Assembly (NCBI GenBank): GCA_003243455.1
Contig: QFQS01000001.1
Span: forward strand, 1,612,001 to 1,676,000
Source of the DNA: Cereibacter sphaeroides
Lineage (GTDB): Bacteria > Pseudomonadota > Alphaproteobacteria > Rhodobacterales > Rhodobacteraceae
DNA length: 64,000 nucleotides
Direction of reading: 5' to 3'
Shown here piece after piece: positions 44,185 through 53,096 of this stretch. Within the stretch, counting starts at the first letter, position 1; each line of letters starts with the position of its first letter. The notes under the pieces were generated by a model. That model was not told the origin of the DNA. It saw only the letters and a program-made list of their open reading frames with translations, and searched no databases. Made by a program: the position numbers and the translations under genes.

Positions 44185-45168
44185 ATGGAAATCCTGTCCT
44201 CGATAAACGCGCTTCTCGTCAATGCCATCGGGCCGCTCGGCCCCTTGGTGGTGGTGGGCGGGCTTGGCCTTCTCCTTGTGCTTCTAACACTGCCGGCTAT
44301 GCTGAAAAAGCGGGCCGATCCACTGGACAAACTGCGTGCGGCCAACAACAACTCGTCATCTTCAGGAAAGCCGAACACCCAGACGCTTCGCCGCGCCGAC
44401 AAGAACGACAAGCTTCAAAAGTTTGCAACCTTCCTGGAACCGCAGGACGCCGAGGCGATGTCGTCTGCTCGGTTGAAAATGCTGCGGGCGGGCTATCGCG
44501 GCAAGAATGCGGTTCGCGCTTTCCACGCTTCACAATTCGCCCTTGGCATAGGATTTCTGCTGATCGGCCTGATCTATGCGATCACAAAGCAGGCCACGGG
44601 CGAGATGAGTACGCAGATGCTGGTCATCTCCATCATCGGGCCGGGTGCCGCTGGCTACTACCTGCCACAATACTGGGTCAATAAACGTCTGAAAAAGCGG
44701 CAGGAAGAAATTACGGCCGGTTTCCCCGATGCGCTCGACATGATGCTTGTCTGCGTCGAGGCTGGCCAGTCACTCGACCAGTCGATCCTGCGCGTGGCGA
44801 AGGAATTGCACGCAGGATACCCCGCCCTTGCCGAGGAATTCGACATGGTAGGCCACGAGGTCAAGGCCGGGAAAGAACGTATCAGCGTTCTAAAGGACAT
44901 GTCAGAGCGCGTGGGTCTGCAGGATATCTCGTCCTTCGTGACGGTGCTGGTCCAATCCGCCACATTCGGTACCTCTATCGCCGAAGCGCTGCGAGTCTAT
45001 GCCAGCGAAATGCGCGACAAACGCGTCATGCGCGCGGAAGAGAAAGCAAACACCTTGCCGACCAAGCTGACGCTCGGCACAATGATGTTCACCGTGCCGC
45101 CCCTTATGATCATCCTGATCGGGCCTTCGATCTACGGTATCGCGACGCAACTTGGAGGGGGGGGTTAA
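44185..45168 (+). CDS. tadC: tad pilus inner-membrane platform protein TadC
   Basis: 327 residues, paralogue of TadB with a T2SF domain (FPDALDMMLVCVEAGQSLDQS, VGLQDISSFVTVLVQSATFGT) and membrane helices at about 12-32, 110-160 and 290-320. It starts 11 bases after tadB and ends in a glycine run (LGGGG) encoded by a G-rich stretch just before tadD. Confidence 0.95.
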   Translation: MEILSSINALLVNAIGPLGPLVVVGGLGLLLVLLTLPAMLKKRADPLDKLRAANNNSSSSGKPNTQTLRRADKNDKLQKFATFLEPQDAEAMSSARLKMLRAGYRGKNAVRAFHASQFALGIGFLLIGLIYAITKQATGEMSTQMLVISIIGPGAAGYYLPQYWVNKRLKKRQEEITAGFPDALDMMLVCVEAGQSLDQSILRVAKELHAGYPALAEEFDMVGHEVKAGKERISVLKDMSERVGLQDISSFVTVLVQSATFGTSIAEALRVYASEMRDKRVMRAEEKANTLPTKLTLGTMMFTVPPLMIILIGPSIYGIATQLGGGG

Positions 45169-45176
45169 CGGTCAGA

Positions 45177-45737
45177 ATGCGAGGCGCCTGGTTCAGAGCA
45201 CTTTTGGCACTGAGCCTGTTGGGCGCCTGCAGCGACGGGACCGCGCTTTCCACCCGAAAGGATGACGTCCCCGCAGTCAATCCAAGGGGCCCGCAGCAGG
45301 ACAGCCTGATTGTCGGCCATCGCCTCATGGAGGCAGGAGAATACGAACTGGCGCTGAAGGCCTATCTTCGGGCCGCAAGCCAGCAAGGCGTGAACGCGGA
45401 CGTTCTTTCGGCCATCGGGTCGGCCGACCTCAAACTGGGTCGGTTGGGCCAGGCGGAAGAGGCCCTGCGCCGCGCGGTGGAACTGGATGCGGCATTCGTG
45501 CCGGCGTTGAACAACCTGGGCGTCGTGCTCATGGAACGGGGGAAGACGGGTGAGGCCAGACGTATCTTTGAACAGGCCTACGCGTTCGACAGTGGCGGAT
45601 CGGACTCGATCCGCGAAAATCTGCGTCTTGCTATCGCGAAATCAGAGCAATCGGTGTACCCTGACGAGAGTGAGGAAAACAAGTTCTCGTTGGTGCGTCA
45701 GGGAGAGGGCGAATACCTGCTTCTCACGCAGCTCTGA
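45177..45737 (+). CDS. tadD: TadD-type TPR lipoprotein
   Basis: 186 residues with a lipoprotein signal (LSLLGAC, Cys18). Three TPR-like repeats at about 40-150 (LMEAGEYELALKAYLRAAS, DLKLGRLGQAEEALRRAVEL, LMERGKTGEARRIFEQAYA). TadD-type lipoproteins help secretin assembly. The ribosome site is weak; the G-run at 45155-45164 is 12 bases from the start and may serve. The gene is followed after 25 bases by a second TPR lipoprotein gene. Confidence 0.88.
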   Translation: MRGAWFRALLALSLLGACSDGTALSTRKDDVPAVNPRGPQQDSLIVGHRLMEAGEYELALKAYLRAASQQGVNADVLSAIGSADLKLGRLGQAEEALRRAVELDAAFVPALNNLGVVLMERGKTGEARRIFEQAYAFDSGGSDSIRENLRLAIAKSEQSVYPDESEENKFSLVRQGEGEYLLLTQL

Positions 45738-45762
45738 GGGCCGAGCAGCAATAGGACGCAAA

Positions 45763-46626
45763 ATGCGCCGACCAGTTCTGATTGCCCTGTGCCTTGGCGG
45801 CACGGTGGCCCTGACCGGATGCAATCCCGGTCCGACCGATGCCGAAGTCAAGCGCGCTGTGAAAAGCGTGAACGTCATCGACGAAAGCAATCTCAATGAC
45901 ATCATGCTTACAGTTGCCGACCCGAACGAGGCGGTGAACTATTTCCGTGGCGCCATCGAACAAGAGCCGAACCGTGTGGACTTCAAGCGCGGTCTGGCAT
46001 TTTCGCTGGTGCGCGCCAGCCGCCCGACAGAGGCTACTGGTGTGTGGAAGCAAGTTGTCGACGGGCCCGACAGTACCAGCGAGGACCGCGTCCAATACGC
46101 CGACGCCCTCATACGCTCCAACGACTGGGACAAGGCCAAGGCCGAGTTGAACCAGATACCGCCGACCTATGAAAGCTATGAGCGTTACCGGCTCGAGGCC
46201 ATGGTGGCGGACAGCGAACGCAACTGGAAAAAAGCCGACAGCTTCTATGAGACTGCGCAGGGTCTTACGACCAAGCCCGCCGGCGTCCTGAACAACTGGG
46301 GCTATTCCAAGCTGACGCGCGGAGACTACCCCGGCGCCGAGAAGCTTTTCTCGGAATCGCTGACCTACGACCCAACGAAGTTCACCACAAAGAACAACCT
46401 GGTTCTTGCTCGCGGGGCGCAGCGTAAATATGACATGCCCGTCATCCAGATGACCCAGACCGAACGTGCGGAACTGCTTTATACCTTGGCGCTGGCCGCG
46501 ATTAAACAGGGTGATGTGACCGTTGGCAAAGGCCTTCTGGAAGACGCCATTGACACCCATCCGCAGTACTTCGAAGCAGCGGTGCGCAGCCTTGAAGCGC
46601 TGGATGGCAAGGTAAACAAGGCATGA
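45763..46626 (+). CDS. second TPR lipoprotein of the tad locus
   Basis: 287 residues from ATG 45763 (AGGAC upstream); a longer frame inside tadD is spurious. Lipobox VALTGC (Cys20), then TPR repeats (AVNYFRGAIEQEPNRVDFKRG; ADALIRSNDWDKAKAELNQI; YSKLTRGDYPGAEKLFSESL; LAAIKQGDVTVGKGLLEDAI). Probably a periplasmic assembly or docking lipoprotein acting with TadD and CpaC. It overlaps the prepilin peptidase gene by four bases. Confidence 0.87.
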   Translation: MRRPVLIALCLGGTVALTGCNPGPTDAEVKRAVKSVNVIDESNLNDIMLTVADPNEAVNYFRGAIEQEPNRVDFKRGLAFSLVRASRPTEATGVWKQVVDGPDSTSEDRVQYADALIRSNDWDKAKAELNQIPPTYESYERYRLEAMVADSERNWKKADSFYETAQGLTTKPAGVLNNWGYSKLTRGDYPGAEKLFSESLTYDPTKFTTKNNLVLARGAQRKYDMPVIQMTQTERAELLYTLALAAIKQGDVTVGKGLLEDAIDTHPQYFEAAVRSLEALDGKVNKA

Positions 46627-47126
46627 TTTTCGCCACCTCCACCACCGCTGCGCTCTGGTTTCTGCCTTTCGTGCTGCCCATTGCCGTCTGGGTGTCGTGG
46701 AGCGACATGAAATTCATGAAGATTCCCAACAAGGCTGTGGTGGCCTTGACGGCGGTGTTCTTTGTAATTGGCCTCTTAGCATTGCCGATAGATGTCTGGG
46801 CCTGGCGCTGGACGCATCTGGCGGTGGTTCTGGTGATCGGGTTCCTTGCCACGGTCGCAGGGATGATCGGTGCTGGCGATGCAAAATTCGCGGCGGCCAT
46901 GGCGCCATTCTTTGCCCTGCAGGATATGCGCTTTGTGTTGGCGCTCTTCGCGGCGGCCATCATCGGCGCATTCGTCAGCCATCGCACCGCCCGCGCCATC
47001 GGCCCGGTCAGATCGGCCACGGCGGACTGGGTGTCATGGACGAACAAGAAATTCCCTATGGGCCTCGCCCTGTCGGGAACGCTGGTCTTCTATTTCGTCG
47101 CGATACTCTGGTTTGGTACCGCGTAG
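46623..47126 (+). CDS. cpaA: prepilin peptidase TadV/CpaA
   Basis: Aspartic membrane protease that removes the Flp leader after Gly. 167 residues of the A24A family, no N-terminal methylase domain. Catalytic aspartates in SWSDMKFMKIPN (D28) and IGAGDAKF (D87). Five to six membrane helices. Its start overlaps the upstream TPR gene (ATGA), so production is coupled. Confidence 0.94.
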   Translation: MIFATSTTAALWFLPFVLPIAVWVSWSDMKFMKIPNKAVVALTAVFFVIGLLALPIDVWAWRWTHLAVVLVIGFLATVAGMIGAGDAKFAAAMAPFFALQDMRFVLALFAAAIIGAFVSHRTARAIGPVRSATADWVSWTNKKFPMGLALSGTLVFYFVAILWFGTA

Positions 47127-47177
47127 CTCGTTGGTAGTCATCCGGGCGCAGGATCGCCCCAGTTGCAGGTGGCCAAG

Positions 47178-48491
47178 ATGAACGTTCAGACAACGCCCAA
47201 TGTCCTGGCCCCCGTTGCGCCCCGCACCATGGCGGAAACCGGCATCGGCATGGTCATGATGCGGGATATCCTGCTGAAAACCATGTTCCGCATGAACCTT
47301 GATCTGGTGAGCCTGGTCTCGCGCCAGATATGCCTGCCGGTGAACGTTACACAGGAGTTGATCGACCTTGCCCGCGGCCAGAAGCTGGTCGAGGCGACAG
47401 GGACGCTTCATGCGACCTCGGGTAACGAGATGGGCTATCAGCTGACCGATGCAGGCCGTGCGCGGGCGTTGGATGCGCTCAGCCAGTCGGAATACTACGG
47501 CGCGATGCCGATACCGCTCGATACCTACAAGGAACAGGTCAAGCGCCAGTCGATCCGAAACATCAAGATCAGCCGGTCGGAACTGATCGGCGCCATGGGT
47601 CACCTGATCCTGCCGCCGGACCTCCTGGATCAGCTTGGGCCTGCGGTGACCTCTGGCCGGTCGATCCTGATGTATGGTCCGCCGGGCAACGGAAAATCCT
47701 CGATCTCGAACGGAATTCGCGCCGCGATGGGCGACAAGATTTATGTGCCGCGCGCCCTGGAATACGCGGGCCAGGTCATCACCGTCTACGACCCGATCGT
47801 GCATTCGGCGGCGGAAGAGGCGGTCGATGACCCGAACAGCCTGCGCCGCACCTCGAACCGCTTCGACAACCGCTATGTCTATTGCGAACGGCCCTCGGTC
47901 ATCACTGGCGGTGAACTATCGCTCGACATGCTCGATCTGACCTACAACCCGACCGCGCGCACCTATCAGGCACCGCTGCAATTGAAGTCCACCGGCGGCA
48001 TCTTCATCGTTGACGACCTTGGCCGCCAGCAAGAGCCGCCGCAAAAGCTGGTCAACCGCTGGATCGTTCCGCTGGAAGAGGCGAAGGACATCCTTGCCCT
48101 GCAGTCAGGTGAAAAGTTCACGGTGCCCTTCGACACACTGGTTATCTTCTCAACAAACTTCCACCCGAACGAGATCTTCGATGGCGCCGCACTTCGCCGT
48201 ATCTTCTTCAAGATCAAGATCGACGGCCCGAACCAGGAAAACTTCCTGAAGATCTTCGCCATGGTCGCGCGGAAAAAGAAAATACCACTGGACGAGACGG
48301 CGCTGCTGCACCTGATGAAGGTCAAGTTCCCGACGATCGCCAACAATTATGCGAACTATCAGCCCGTCTTCCTGATCGACCAGATGATTGCGATCTGCAA
48401 TTTCGAGGGCATCCCCTATCAGATGTCCCCCGCGCTGATCGATCGCGCCTGGGCCAACATGTTCGTCCGCGACGAAAAGATCGCGAAGTAA
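47178..48491 (+). CDS. AAA-type ATPase at the end of the tad locus
   Basis: 437 residues from ATG 47178, chosen for AGGTGG at 47167-47172. Residues 25-110 look like a winged-helix or adaptor region (VSLVSRQICLPVNVTQELIDLA). The AAA core has Walker A YGPPGNGKSS at about 166-175, Walker B GIFIVDDLGRQ at about 274-284, an arginine-rich segment (GAALRRIFFKIKI) and a sensor-like VIFSTNFHP. Cytoplasmic, with no membrane segment. It follows cpaA by 51 bases on the same strand and probably belongs to the pilus operon. Its role is unknown; it is not a CpaF or CpaE paralogue. Confidence 0.85.
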   Translation: MNVQTTPNVLAPVAPRTMAETGIGMVMMRDILLKTMFRMNLDLVSLVSRQICLPVNVTQELIDLARGQKLVEATGTLHATSGNEMGYQLTDAGRARALDALSQSEYYGAMPIPLDTYKEQVKRQSIRNIKISRSELIGAMGHLILPPDLLDQLGPAVTSGRSILMYGPPGNGKSSISNGIRAAMGDKIYVPRALEYAGQVITVYDPIVHSAAEEAVDDPNSLRRTSNRFDNRYVYCERPSVITGGELSLDMLDLTYNPTARTYQAPLQLKSTGGIFIVDDLGRQQEPPQKLVNRWIVPLEEAKDILALQSGEKFTVPFDTLVIFSTNFHPNEIFDGAALRRIFFKIKIDGPNQENFLKIFAMVARKKKIPLDETALLHLMKVKFPTIANNYANYQPVFLIDQMIAICNFEGIPYQMSPALIDRAWANMFVRDEKIAK

Positions 48492-48549
48492 TCTGCGAAA
48501 ATCCTGCAAAGGCTTTTGCCTTGGTGCGCGCCGTTCCTAAGTTCGTGCC

Positions 48550-50943
48550 ATGACCGCCCTGCCAGCCTCACTGGACCGATGGTTCGCCTCGCGCGACTGG
48601 TCGCTGCATCCGCACCAGCAAGCGATGCTGGATCGGTCTGGCGAGCCGGCGACCCTGCTGATTGCGCCGACAGGGGGCGGCAAGACGCTGGCGGGTTTTT
48701 TGCCCACGCTGGCCGAACTGGCGGATGGCAGGCACAAAGGCCTCCACACGCTCTACATCTCGCCGCTCAAGGCGCTGACCGCCGATATCCGCCGCAATCT
48801 GCGCGCCCCGGTTGAGGGTGCAGGGCTGCCTATACGGATCGAGGATCGCACCGGTGACACCACCTATACCCAGCGCCGCCGCCAGCGCGCCGACCCGCCC
48901 CATATCCTGCTGACCACGCCCGAAAGCCTGGCGCTGCTTCTGAGTTACGAGGACGCACCCCGCATTTTCGCCGGGTTGCAACGCGTCATCGTGGATGAAA
49001 TCCATGCGCTGGCCGAAAGCAAGCGCGGCGATCAGCTGATGCTGTGCCTGTCCCGACTTCAGGTGCTGGCGCCGGGCCTGCGGCGCGTCGGACTGTCCGC
49101 AACCGTCGAGGATCCGCCCGCGCTGGCGCGTTTTCTTGCCCGGCATCCCGATCCTTGTGAGGTGCTCGTGGCCGATCCGGGCCCCGAACCCGATATATCG
49201 ATGCTCGAGATCGACGCGCCGCCCCCTTGGGCAGGCGGCGGCGCCCGCCACGCGATCCCCGCAGTGCTGGACGAGGTCCGCCGCCACAAGACCACCCTGA
49301 TCTTTCACAACACGCGCGCGCAGGCCGAGATATTCTTTTACCACCTGTGGCTGCAAAATACCGAGGGCCTGCCCATCGGCATCCACCACGGGAGCCTTGC
49401 GCGCGAACAGCGCGAGCGGGTGGAACAGGCCATGGCGGCGGGCGAGTTACGCGCCATCGTGTGTACCGGCTCGCTGGACCTTGGCATCGACTGGGGCGAT
49501 GTGGACCTTGTAATTCAGATCGGCGCGCCAAAGAACGTCAAACGGCTGGTGCAGCGGATCGGTCGGGCCAACCACCGCTACAACGCACCGTCGAAAGCTC
49601 TGCTGGTGCCCGCAAACCGGTTTGAGGTGATTGAATGCCGCGCCGCACTGGAGGCGGTGCGCGAGCATGATCTGGATGGAGAGCCTCGCGGCCCCGGACC
49701 GCGCGATGTGCTGTGCCAGCACCTGTTGCTGCTGGCCTGCTCCGGCTCTTTCACCGCCGACGATGTCTATGCCGAGGTCAAGACCGCTGGCCCATACGCG
49801 ATGTTGTCCCGCGCGGATTTCGACGCTTGCCTCGATTTCGTGGCGACCGGCGGTTATGCCTTGCGCGCCTATGATCGATGGCAACGGCTGATGCAGACCA
49901 ACGGACTTTGGCAGCTGCGAGATCCACGGGCGACGCAGGCGATCCGCATGAACCTTGGCACGATCATCGACACACAGCTGGTCAAGGTGCGACTGCGCGG
50001 CGGCATGCCGCTGGGCGAGGTGGAAGAGGACTTTGCCGCCACTCTGACACCCGGCGATACATTTCTGATTGGCGGGCAGGTCGTCCGTTATGAAGGCCTG
50101 CGCGAGATGACCATCGAGGTCACACGCCAGCCCGGACGCGAACCACGCATCGCGGCGTTCATGGGCACGAAATTCGCAACTTCCACCCTTCTTACCCACC
50201 GCATTCTGAAGATGTTCCAAAAAACGTCCTGGCCAGAACTGCCAAGCCACACCTCCGAATGGCTTGCCCTACAGCGAACGGTGTCGCGCCTGCCCGAACC
50301 CGACCGACTTCTGGTCGAAAGCTTTCCGTGGGAGGGGCGGGAGCATCTGTGCGTCTATGGCTTCGCCGGGCGCAACGGGCAGCAAACCCTGGGGCTGCTG
50401 CTGACCAAACGCATGGAGGAAGAGGGTCTGCATCCGCTGGGCTTTGTCGCCTCGGACTATGCGACGCTGATTTGGGGTCTGGATGCCGTGACCGACCCCG
50501 CGCCTCTGTTCGATCCCGAACGGATGCGCGACGGGCTGGAAGGCTGGCTCAAGGGAAATGCGGTGATGAAGCGGACCTTCCGCAATTCCGCGATCATCGC
50601 AGGTCTGATCGAACGCACGCATCAGGGGCGGCGGAAAACGGGCAGGCAGGCGACATTTTCTTCCGACATCCTCTATGACACGCTACAGAAATACGACCCC
50701 GGCCATCTCCTGTTGCAGATCACCCGCGAGGAAGCCTTGCGGGGTCTGGTCGATTTCGGCCGCATCGAGGAAATGTTCGCCCGCGTCCATGGCCGGATCG
50801 ACGTGATCCGGCTTGATCGCATCTCCCCCCTGTCCGCGCCACTGTTCCTTGAGGTCGGCCGTGTTCCTGTCGAGGGTGCTGGGCGGGAAAGGCTCATGGC
50901 CGAAGTAGCCGATCGGCTGATGACCGCCGCCGGTCTTGGCTGA
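48550..50943 (+). CDS. ligase-associated DEXH-box DNA helicase (Lhr-like)
   Basis: 797 residues, superfamily 2 helicase of the Lhr group found with ATP-dependent DNA ligase in alphaproteobacteria. Walker A APTGGGKTLAG at about 38-48, DEIH box IVDEIHAL, motif III LSATVED, helicase C motifs (GIHHGSLAREQR, CTGSLDLGIDWGDVDLVIQ, QRIGRANHRYN) and a long C-terminal DUF1998/ligase-associated domain. Likely acts in DNA repair. It is followed 39 bases later by pdeM. The usual ligase and exonuclease genes are missing here. Confidence 0.93.
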   Translation: MTALPASLDRWFASRDWSLHPHQQAMLDRSGEPATLLIAPTGGGKTLAGFLPTLAELADGRHKGLHTLYISPLKALTADIRRNLRAPVEGAGLPIRIEDRTGDTTYTQRRRQRADPPHILLTTPESLALLLSYEDAPRIFAGLQRVIVDEIHALAESKRGDQLMLCLSRLQVLAPGLRRVGLSATVEDPPALARFLARHPDPCEVLVADPGPEPDISMLEIDAPPPWAGGGARHAIPAVLDEVRRHKTTLIFHNTRAQAEIFFYHLWLQNTEGLPIGIHHGSLAREQRERVEQAMAAGELRAIVCTGSLDLGIDWGDVDLVIQIGAPKNVKRLVQRIGRANHRYNAPSKALLVPANRFEVIECRAALEAVREHDLDGEPRGPGPRDVLCQHLLLLACSGSFTADDVYAEVKTAGPYAMLSRADFDACLDFVATGGYALRAYDRWQRLMQTNGLWQLRDPRATQAIRMNLGTIIDTQLVKVRLRGGMPLGEVEEDFAATLTPGDTFLIGGQVVRYEGLREMTIEVTRQPGREPRIAAFMGTKFATSTLLTHRILKMFQKTSWPELPSHTSEWLALQRTVSRLPEPDRLLVESFPWEGREHLCVYGFAGRNGQQTLGLLLTKRMEEEGLHPLGFVASDYATLIWGLDAVTDPAPLFDPERMRDGLEGWLKGNAVMKRTFRNSAIIAGLIERTHQGRRKTGRQATFSSDILYDTLQKYDPGHLLLQITREEALRGLVDFGRIEEMFARVHGRIDVIRLDRISPLSAPLFLEVGRVPVEGAGRERLMAEVADRLMTAAGLG

Positions 50944-50982
50944 CCCTTGCCAGACAGGGGGCGATCGTGCTGTGGACGAAGC

Positions 50983-51633
50983 ATGAACGCATACGCCTTT
51001 ACCTTCGCCGGTGAGATTCTGATCGCCCTGCCCTCGGGCGCGCTGCACTGGCCCGCACGAAACCTCCTGTGCCTGTCGGACCTGCATCTGGGAAAGTCCG
51101 AGCGCCTAGCACGGCGTGGTGGCACGCTTTTGCCGCCCTATGAGACGCGAGAGACACTGAACAGGCTTGACCACGACCTGACCGCGACCGATGCGCATCA
51201 TGTCATCTGTCTGGGCGACAGTTTCGACGATGACGAAGCTTCTGCGTCGCTTGATGCGGAAGAGGTCGGAACGCTGGTCCGCCTGATGGCGGGACGGGAC
51301 TGGATCTGGATCGCGGGAAACCATGACCCTGCGCCGACCGGCTTTGGCGGCCGGCACTGCGCCGAACTCAGCGAAGGCCCCCTTACCTTCCGCCATATCG
51401 CCGGACCGGTCCAGGGCGGCGAGATTTCGGGCCATTACCACCCCAAGGCATCCATAGCCGGGCGCAGCCGCCCCTGTTTCCTCATTGATGCGATGCGCGT
51501 GATCCTGCCCGCCTATGGCTCCTACACCGGAGGGTTGCGCACAACGGATGAGGCGCTGCTGGCACTGATGAAACCGGACAGTCTTGCCGTCCTGACAGGC
51601 AGGCGAGCCCTGGTGGTGCCTATGGCCCGCTGA
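50983..51633 (+). CDS. pdeM: ligase-associated DNA damage response endonuclease PdeM
   Basis: 216 residues from ATG 50983. A calcineurin-like metallophosphoesterase with all metal motifs: CLSDLHLGK (about 30-38), LGDSFDDDE, IAGNHD and GHYHPK. PdeM proteins accompany the Lhr-like helicase and act on DNA. The preceding gene supports this. A slightly longer start at 50947 has no ribosome site. Confidence 0.93.
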   Translation: MNAYAFTFAGEILIALPSGALHWPARNLLCLSDLHLGKSERLARRGGTLLPPYETRETLNRLDHDLTATDAHHVICLGDSFDDDEASASLDAEEVGTLVRLMAGRDWIWIAGNHDPAPTGFGGRHCAELSEGPLTFRHIAGPVQGGEISGHYHPKASIAGRSRPCFLIDAMRVILPAYGSYTGGLRTTDEALLALMKPDSLAVLTGRRALVVPMAR

Positions 51634-51748
51634 CGGTTGGCACCGGGATGCCTCGTCATGATGGCGCTGGCGGATGAATCCTCGCAAGGCGATGTGCCAC
51701 GTGGGCACGGCCGAAAGCTAGCCGGGTCCGCCTTTTCGGCTGACCCCG

Positions 51749-51816
51749 CTTTTTCATCCCTGTAAAAGTATCCCGGGGGAAAGGCCCCATAACGGAATCT
51801 TGGGGGCGGAGCCCCC
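51749..51816 (-). repeat. folD 3' element, copy 2 of the hairpin-plus-motif repeat
   Basis: Reading leftward from the folD stop (51819-51817): hairpin GGGGGC / GCCCCC with a TCC loop (51816-51802), a spacer, then CCCCCGGGATACTTTTACAG and GGATGAAAAAG (51779-51749). Same order and similar sequence as the element after gabT. The interval 51634-51748 shows no gene. Confidence 0.6.
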
Positions 51817-52707
51817 TTATGCCGTCAGCCCCTCGGGCTCGGCCAGCCCGTGCGACCGGCAACAGGCGGTCAGCGTATTGGCCAGCAGACAGGCGATGGT
51901 CATCGGCCCCACTCCGCCCGGAACCGGCGTGATGGCACCGGCAACGGCGGCGGCGCTGGCGTAGTGGACATCGCCCACCAGCTTTGCCTTGCCGTCCCGC
52001 TCGATCCGGTTGATGCCGACGTCGATTACCGTCGCGCCGGGTTTGACCATCTCGCCGGTGATCATCTCGGGGCGACCGACTGCGGCCACTAGAATATCGG
52101 CGCCACGGCAGACAGCCGTGAGGTCTTTCGTCCGCGAATGCGCAATTGTCACGGTGCAGCTGTCGCCCAGCAGCAGTTGCGCCATCGGCTTGCCCACGAT
52201 GTTCGACCGCCCCACGACAACGGCATTCATGCCCGCAAGCGAGCCATGATGGTCACGCAGCATCATCAGGCAGCCAAGCGGCGTGCAGGGCACCATGGAT
52301 TTCTGGCCCGTTCCCAGCAGCCCGACGTTCGAGATATGGAACCCGTCCACATCTTTCGCCGGATTGATCGAGTTGATCACAAGGTCGCTGTCCAGATGCT
52401 TCGGCAGCGGAAGTTGCACCAGGATGCCATGCACGGCAGGATCGGCATTCAGCCGCGCGATCAGCGCCAGCAGGTCGGCCTCGGACGTATCCGCCGACAG
52501 CTTGTGCTCAAAGGACTTCATGCCGACTTCGACGGTCTGCGTGCCCTTGTTGCGCACATAGACCTGACTGGCCGGATCCTCACCCACCAGCACCACGGCC
52601 AGGCCAGGCGTCAGCCCGCTTTCTTCCTTCAGCCGCGCGACATGCTTTGCCACCCGGGCGCGGACATCCGTCGCGAAAGCCTTGCCGTCGATCACCTTGG
52701 CCGTCAT
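51817..52707 (-). CDS. folD: bifunctional methylene-THF dehydrogenase / methenyl-THF cyclohydrolase FolD
   Basis: Interconverts 5,10-methylene-THF and 10-formyl-THF. 296 residues. Substrate-site motif YVRNKGTQTVEVG contains the essential Tyr and Lys. Also ILVQLPLPKHLD, and the NADP loop VVGRSNIVGKPMAQLL. Third in a leftward operon after fhs and a chorismate mutase, one base after the mutase stop. Followed by the hairpin element. Confidence 0.96.
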   Translation of the reverse strand: MTAKVIDGKAFATDVRARVAKHVARLKEESGLTPGLAVVLVGEDPASQVYVRNKGTQTVEVGMKSFEHKLSADTSEADLLALIARLNADPAVHGILVQLPLPKHLDSDLVINSINPAKDVDGFHISNVGLLGTGQKSMVPCTPLGCLMMLRDHHGSLAGMNAVVVGRSNIVGKPMAQLLLGDSCTVTIAHSRTKDLTAVCRGADILVAAVGRPEMITGEMVKPGATVIDVGINRIERDGKAKLVGDVHYASAAAVAGAITPVPGGVGPMTIACLLANTLTACCRSHGLAEPEGLTA

Positions 52708-52708
52708 C

Positions 52709-53023
52709 TCACTTGTCCCCTCTCAGCGAGTCCGGCCCAAGGACCGTCTCTTCGCGTGCGATCGACCAGTCGATCAATCGCCGCCACAGCTTTTCCACCA
52801 GTTCGGGCGGCAGGCCGTAGGTCACGGCATGGCCGCGCACATTGCCCACCACCTCTTCCACCCGCGACGTGATCCGTGCCGGCAGGCCGATCTCGGCCTT
52901 GATCTCGCCAGCGCGGTCGATATAGGCCGCCCGCGCCGCGAACAGCGCAACCAGTTCTTCATCCACCCGGTCGATCTCGGCGCGGATATCGGCCATGGTC
53001 GCGCATTCTGCAGGGGTCTTCAT
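52709..53023 (-). CDS. chorismate mutase (AroQ class)
   Basis: 104 residues from ATG 53023, preceded by GGAG. All-helical AroQ fold: MADIRAEIDRVDEELVALFAARAAYIDRAGEIKAEIG, with the usual Arg (R14 region), Lys (K) and Arg residues and C-terminal IDWSIAREE. Converts chorismate to prephenate for Phe and Tyr. Placed between fhs and folD with one base to folD, so it is cotranscribed with one-carbon genes. Confidence 0.88.
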   Translation of the reverse strand: MKTPAECATMADIRAEIDRVDEELVALFAARAAYIDRAGEIKAEIGLPARITSRVEEVVGNVRGHAVTYGLPPELVEKLWRRLIDWSIAREETVLGPDSLRGDK

Positions 53024-53096
53024 CGCAAGGCACTCCGTGCAAGGGAACGCCCGCCTCTTAGCGCGACCGCCCCCCTGCCGCAACGCGACACGATGA

